Shown piece by piece: positions 60,153-64,000 of a stretch of 64,000 nt of DNA. How positions within the stretch are numbered: position 1 is the first letter of the stretch; every line of letters starts with the position of its first letter. The DNA lies in the NCBI RefSeq assembly GCF_015667585.1, contig NZ_JADPEG010000004.1, positions 124,001 through 188,000 on the forward strand, in the 5' to 3' direction. Source of the stretch: Clostridium sp. D33t1_170424_F3. GTDB taxonomy: Bacteria > Bacillota > Clostridia > Oscillospirales > Acutalibacteraceae. Position numbers and translations under genes: made by a program. Below the pieces are notes generated by a model. The model was not told where the DNA came from. It did no database searches and was given only the letters and a program-made list of their open reading frames with translations.

Positions 60153-60195
60153 GCCCGTGAAATCCATGCAAAAATAGATTTCACGGGCACTTTTT
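60153..60195 (+). terminator. Terminator after RsgA-RNHCP
   Basis: A 12-bp stem GCCCGTGAAATC (60153-60164) / GATTTCACGGGC (60177-60188), then ACTTTTTA. Confidence 0.92.
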
Positions 60196-60254
60196 ATGCA
60201 ATATCCGAAAGGGATTTTTGTTGCATCGATTCCTTTTGTGCGTTGGGAGCAGGA

Positions 60255-61184
60255 TTACTGCCCAAGATGATCCATATATTTGGCAATGCCGTCTTCATCC
60301 TGCGGATGGACGCAATTGTTGGTATGAAAAAGGGAAAGGTTTTCCACATGGCGGATGGCGCCGCCGGGTTCCATGGTGTACAAAGGGCTCATTGTTTCCA
60401 TTGCCAGATAATCGCCGTTCAGATACGTTTCAAAGGAACTGCCGTAGTCGGGATACGCGGCGGAGGAGTGGACAAAGCGTTTGACCAGCGTCGTTTGCGG
60501 TGTGATATACGCGGACCAGCCCAGGACATTGTTCAACCCGATTTTCAAGGGTTTCTGAATACTGGAATCGTGGCGGAGCGTAATAAACCGGTTGCCGATA
60601 AACAGGCGCGGGTCCTGCGGATCAGTATAAGGCCAGAGCGTCAGTACCCGGTTGGGAAGAAGCTCGTTTTCGTCCGGGCGGTTCTGCGGGATTACCTCAA
60701 GGCCGCCGCCGTTCAGCATGGTGATTGGCCATAACGCCAGCGTCTGGCGTTCTTTGGCGAAGTTCATCACGCTGTGTACGAGCATAATATCTGCGGAATC
60801 CCGGCCCATGACGACTTCCAGACGCGTCTGCACCTCGTTGTGCGCCTGCTTGGCAGAGGAAAAGGTCACGCCGTCAGACAGAAGCGCGTAAATGACAGGA
60901 TCGTTGTCCGGAAAGTAGGACTGCGGCATCCGCTCCGGCGCCAGCCAGAGGCGGTGGCCGCCGTAGAGATGGCAAGCGGCGCCTTTGCCATAGTAGTAAT
61001 CCATATCTTCGTTTTGTGTACAATAAACCCGATCCAAATCGTTGTAAAGAATGTTATCGCCATCGACAAACCCGAAACGCACAATCCGCGGCCCGCAGTC
61101 GATGGTTACGACCACATCGACAACGCCGTTGCTGAGCTGTACGCATTTTCCATAGTTTTCATACGTAATTTCCTTTAGTTCCAA
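60255..61184 (-). CDS. DUF4380-like protein with galactose-mutarotase fold
   Basis: 309 residues, soluble, no signal peptide. The patterns VDVVVTIDCGPRIVRFGFVDG, GGHRLWLAPERMPQSY, MLNGGGLEVIPQN and VLTLWPYTD ... PLKIGLNNVLGW match my memory of DUF4380, a beta-sandwich family related to aldose epimerases. Residues such as HLYGGHRLW could hold a sugar. No catalytic role has been shown for this family to my knowledge. TTG 61184 is the only plausible start; its ribosome site is distant (AAAGGA, 12 nt). It lies 86 bp downstream of tmcAL on the same strand. Confidence 0.75.
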   Translation of the reverse strand: MELKEITYENYGKCVQLSNGVVDVVVTIDCGPRIVRFGFVDGDNILYNDLDRVYCTQNEDMDYYYGKGAACHLYGGHRLWLAPERMPQSYFPDNDPVIYALLSDGVTFSSAKQAHNEVQTRLEVVMGRDSADIMLVHSVMNFAKERQTLALWPITMLNGGGLEVIPQNRPDENELLPNRVLTLWPYTDPQDPRLFIGNRFITLRHDSSIQKPLKIGLNNVLGWSAYITPQTTLVKRFVHSSAAYPDYGSSFETYLNGDYLAMETMSPLYTMEPGGAIRHVENLSLFHTNNCVHPQDEDGIAKYMDHLGQ

Positions 61185-61270
61185 GAAAATGACACGTCCT
61201 TTTTATGAAAATATTGTTGTCCCAAACAGGGATTCCTGTGCGCAGGGCAGTGGAAAGGTCCGGAACCGGT

Positions 61271-62455
61271 CTATACTTTGATGATTCCGGCGGTCCGGTC
61301 CCACCCGCAGGGCGGCGGATCGGGTAAAAAAAGAGCGTAAATATCCGTCGATTTGCACTCTAATTCAATCATATTTTTTGCTAAATTGTCAAGAGATAAA
61401 ATATCCGATGTATTGGCAACAATTGGTCGTTTTGTGGTCATTTTTGATACATGCAAAATTTCCGCGCCGCGCCGGTTCATGCCGAGCACGCGAATGTACG
61501 GCGGAAGGCCTTCCGCGTGCGCCGCCGTCAGTCCTAAAAAGGCGGAGAGAACGATCCGGCGGATACGGGCCAATGGATACCGTTTGGTTTTAATGAGGTC
61601 ATACAGCTCATCCAGGGAGCCGGCGCGGTGAACCGACTGATAGATGCGGTTTTCCAATCCCTCGCTGACGTCCGGCAACGCGGCAAAATCCTCCTGCGGC
61701 ATCGATCTTAGTTTAGCCAGGATTGCCCGCTCCATACGCGGCAGGAAGGCCGGCGCTCTGCCGTCCTGTATCTCTGCCAGCAATATTTTTGCCGCATCGT
61801 GCGGCATATGGCTGGAGAAGTTTACACCGTCATGGATCATTGCACGGATGCGGCTGGCGCTGGAAATCGAAACGTTCTCATGGGAATCGTGCGCTGCGCC
61901 GACCCGTTTCATGGTGAAAAGCTGCATGGAAGAATGAAGCGTGCGGATTGCCTTGGCATATTCGATCCCCAGCGTATTGTTGGCTCCGGAGAGCAAAGCG
62001 GCGGTTTCCGGCCCGACAATCCGGGCGACGGCGCGTTCTCTGGCGCGTGCGAACGTCGCGCCTGTTGCAAGTTCTTCCCGCAGTACGGGAGGGAACGCCG
62101 GGGAATGTAAAAGCCCGGCAAGCTGGAATATACGATGCGCATCGCCGCATTCGCTGCCAAAGCTGATTTGCTCACAGCCCAGAGCGTCCAGCAGAGAGAC
62201 GCCGCCCAGCGCAAATTTTTCCGCCCCTGCCATGGCCCAGGGAAGCGGAAGCTCCACCACCAAATCAGCGCCGCAGAGCAAAGCCTGCCGGGTACGCGCG
62301 TTTTTGCTCAGAATCGCGGGTTCTCCGCGCTGCACAAAATTGCCGCTCATAACGGCGGCGATGTGCGTCGCGCCCTGCCAGCGGGTCTCTTCGATCAACG
62401 CCATATGTCCCAGATGAAATGGGTTATATTCACAAATTATTCCAGCAATTAGCAT
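61271..62455 (-). CDS. tmcAL: tRNA(Met) cytidine acetate ligase
   Basis: 394 residues, YlbM/TmcAL family. It activates acetate with ATP to acetyl-AMP and makes N4-acetylcytidine at position 34 of elongator tRNA-Met. The nucleotidyltransferase motif GIICEYNPFHLGH and the matching downstream SISSASRIR (ISxxxIR-like) are visible. ATG 62455 is chosen; the frame stays open far upstream but only because it runs antisense to ackA. Divergent from ackA, the usual Firmicute neighbourhood, and both proteins use acetate. Confidence 0.93.
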   Translation of the reverse strand: MLIAGIICEYNPFHLGHMALIEETRWQGATHIAAVMSGNFVQRGEPAILSKNARTRQALLCGADLVVELPLPWAMAGAEKFALGGVSLLDALGCEQISFGSECGDAHRIFQLAGLLHSPAFPPVLREELATGATFARARERAVARIVGPETAALLSGANNTLGIEYAKAIRTLHSSMQLFTMKRVGAAHDSHENVSISSASRIRAMIHDGVNFSSHMPHDAAKILLAEIQDGRAPAFLPRMERAILAKLRSMPQEDFAALPDVSEGLENRIYQSVHRAGSLDELYDLIKTKRYPLARIRRIVLSAFLGLTAAHAEGLPPYIRVLGMNRRGAEILHVSKMTTKRPIVANTSDILSLDNLAKNMIELECKSTDIYALFLPDPPPCGWDRTAGIIKV

Positions 62456-62665
62456 TTTGTAGAAAAACTCCTTGAATTCAATCGTTTCCTGTACTATTAT
62501 ATATATATTACCATATTGTCTGTTATTTGCATATTGAAATTGGACAGGCGGACGATTTCTCTGTTTTGCCCAACAAGATACAGGCAGAGGGCTGATGCAT
62601 TCTGTAGCAGGGCATAATAGAAAGTGAGCAGGTGCGTCACAAAATTGAGTAGGAGGATTTCCATA

Positions 62666-63922
62666 ATGAAAGTTTTGGTCATCAATGCCGGCAGTTCTTC
62701 CCTGAAATATCAGCTGATTGACATGGACAGTGAGCGGATGCTGGCAAAAGGAAACTGCGAAAGAATCGGCATGGACGGCAGCGTTTTTATTCACAAAACG
62801 TCCGACGGACGCGACAAGCGGGTACAGGTCGCTATGGCGGATCACACGGATGCGTTTATGCATGTCACACAGGCGCTGACGGATAAAAAGGTGGGCGTTA
62901 TCAAAAACCTGGACGAGGTCAGCGCGATCGGCCACCGCGTCGCGCAGGGCGGCTCTATTTTCCGCAAATCGGTTTTGGTCAACGAGGAAGTCGTCGAGGG
63001 CATCAGAAGCCTGATCCCGCTGGCTCCGTTGCATAACGGCCCGGAGCTGGAAGGCATCCTGGCCTGCCAGAAGGTCTTTGGCGAAGAGGTGCCGGAAGTT
63101 GTGGTATTTGATACCTCCTTCCATTCCACGATGCCGCCGAAGGCGTATATGTATGCCATCCCGTACGAATATTATAAAAAATACGGCATCCGCCGCTATG
63201 GTTTCCACGGAACCTCCCATCGTTATGTGAGCAAGCACTGCGCGCATCTGATGCATCAGCCGCTGGAAGATATTAAGATGGTGACCTGCCATATTGGCAA
63301 CGGCTCTTCCATCGCGGCAATTCAGGATGGGCGCGTCATTGATACCAGTATGGGCCTGACCCCGCTGGACGGTTTTATGATGGGCACGCGCTGTGGCTCT
63401 CTGGATCCGTCCATTGTGACTTTCATTATGGAGAAGGAAAACCTGACCCCCGGTCAGATGGACGACATTTTAAATAAAAAGTCCGGTTTGCTGGGCGTTT
63501 CCGGTATTTCCAGCGACGACCGCGATGTTACGAAGGCGGCGATTGAAGGAAATCCCCGCGCAATTCTGGCGCATGAAATGCTGGCTTACCAGATCATCAA
63601 GCAGATCGGCGCATATGCCGCCGCAATGAACGGCCTGGACGCGCTGGTCTTTACCGCCGGCTTGGGAGAGAACCAGCCGCACCACCGCTATGCGATCTGC
63701 CGCGGCCTGCGGTATCTGGGCCTGAAGATCGACGCCGAGACAAATGAAGAGATGGTCGGCGGCAAAGAAGGCAAGGTTTCCACATTTGATTCGCAGGTAG
63801 CGGTGTATGTGATTCCGACCAATGAGGAGCTGGTCATCGCGCGCGATACAAAGATTATTGTGGAGAAGCTGAATTATGCTTCCACAGAGGATAAAACCTA
63901 TGTGGACTTGGAAGATATCTGA
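62666..63922 (+). CDS. ackA: Acetate kinase
   Basis: 418 residues, somewhat longer than the 400-residue norm at the C-terminus. VLVINAGSSSLKYQL (phosphate-binding), GHRVAQGG with catalytic residues, VVFDTSFHSTMP, YGFHGTSHRYVS, CHIGNGSSIAA and GLTPLDGFMMGTRCGSLDP are all intact. It makes ATP from acetyl phosphate and releases acetate. ATG 62666 follows AGGAGG; the in-frame upstream start at 62624 is rejected. pta is not adjacent. A strong terminator follows. Confidence 0.97.
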   Translation: MKVLVINAGSSSLKYQLIDMDSERMLAKGNCERIGMDGSVFIHKTSDGRDKRVQVAMADHTDAFMHVTQALTDKKVGVIKNLDEVSAIGHRVAQGGSIFRKSVLVNEEVVEGIRSLIPLAPLHNGPELEGILACQKVFGEEVPEVVVFDTSFHSTMPPKAYMYAIPYEYYKKYGIRRYGFHGTSHRYVSKHCAHLMHQPLEDIKMVTCHIGNGSSIAAIQDGRVIDTSMGLTPLDGFMMGTRCGSLDPSIVTFIMEKENLTPGQMDDILNKKSGLLGVSGISSDDRDVTKAAIEGNPRAILAHEMLAYQIIKQIGAYAAAMNGLDALVFTAGLGENQPHHRYAICRGLRYLGLKIDAETNEEMVGGKEGKVSTFDSQVAVYVIPTNEELVIARDTKIIVEKLNYASTEDKTYVDLEDI

Positions 63923-63932
63923 TGGAATAAAA

Positions 63933-63980
63933 CTGCATAAAGAGAACCCGGCGTGCAAACGCCGGGTTCTCTTTATGCAG
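63933..63980. terminator. Terminator after ackA
   Basis: A 21-bp perfect inverted repeat (63933-63953 and 63960-63980; core AACCCGGCG-TGCAAA-CGCCGGGTT) with flanking AAAG/CTTT tracts. Functional in at least the forward direction. Confidence 0.92.
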
Positions 63981-64000
63981 TGACAGATTTCTCTTCCTTC

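Noticed and set aside
62456-63292. Long N-terminal extension of tmcAL (673-codon frame)
   Set aside because: The extension is antisense to ackA and has no family similarity; TmcAL starts at 62455 with the nucleotidyltransferase motif immediately after.

Overview
The window reads as a chromosomal segment of a spore-forming, fermentative Clostridia-type Firmicute, probably a gut commensal near Oscillospiraceae/Ruminococcaceae (taxonomy is inference). The support is AGGAGG-type ribosome sites with frequent GTG/TTG starts, a SleC-like cortex-lytic operon, a SpoIIM-family protein, acetate kinase and formate-THF ligase, a cobalamin riboswitch, and two giant secreted glycosidases for galactose- and fucose-containing glycans. 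No prophage, transposon, rRNA or CRISPR array was seen.

Layout. 1-5.3 kb: nucleoside ABC importer (partial) with deoC-cdd-pdp, a nucleoside uptake and ribose/deoxyribose-phosphate catabolic operon. 5.5-13 kb: an orphan 87-aa protein, enolase followed by a structured 90-bp tandem repeat, glutathione peroxidase, a lectin-fold protein with a histone-H1-like tail, a YjdF-like membrane protein, serine dehydratase (sdaAB-sdaAA), an alpha/beta-hydrolase lipoprotein, and a tRNA-Gln/tRNA-Pro pair. 13.6-17.8 kb: a short UvrA paralogue followed by four small genes (DJ-1-like, PNPOx-like, DUF3781-like, Cys-rich unknown). 18-24 kb (minus strand): a two-component system plus FMN-binding protein plus MacB/FtsX-type ABC transporter, with direct-repeat operator candidates at the operon boundary. 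24-28 kb: a CAP-domain exoprotein behind a WalR-like box, then a three-gene SleC-like/peptidoglycan-binding operon. 28-32 kb: a diguanylate cyclase, a B12 riboswitch with cbiM-cbiN, and a MerR regulator. 32.3-45.8 kb: a 2569-aa GH2 beta-galactosidase and a 1778-aa GH29 alpha-fucosidase that share a C-terminal domain. 45.9-52.5 kb: RodA-type SEDS protein, a MATE efflux pump behind a 300-nt attenuator-like leader, a second two-component system, and a SpoIIM-family protein. 52.7-58.2 kb: fhs-tsaE-tsaB-transglutaminase-rpiB-upp. 58.2-64 kb: an RsgA-RNHCP fusion behind a leader peptide and two terminators, a DUF4380-like mutarotase-fold protein, tmcAL and ackA.

How the genes fit together. Secreted GH2/GH29 enzymes could release galactose and fucose from host glycans. 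Glycolysis (eno) and the serine and nucleoside pathways feed pyruvate and acetyl-CoA, and ackA and fhs complete an acetate/formate C1 metabolism. The most interesting material is regulatory and architectural. Two independent transcription units (MATE pump; RsgA-RNHCP) carry near-consensus promoter, short leader ORF and two terminators, the layout expected of ribosome-mediated antibiotic-inducible attenuation. A C-terminal domain is shared by three exported proteins. LamG-like domains are inserted inside the GH2 barrel. A tandem RNA-hairpin repeat sits at the end of eno, and all six differences between its copies fall outside the stems.
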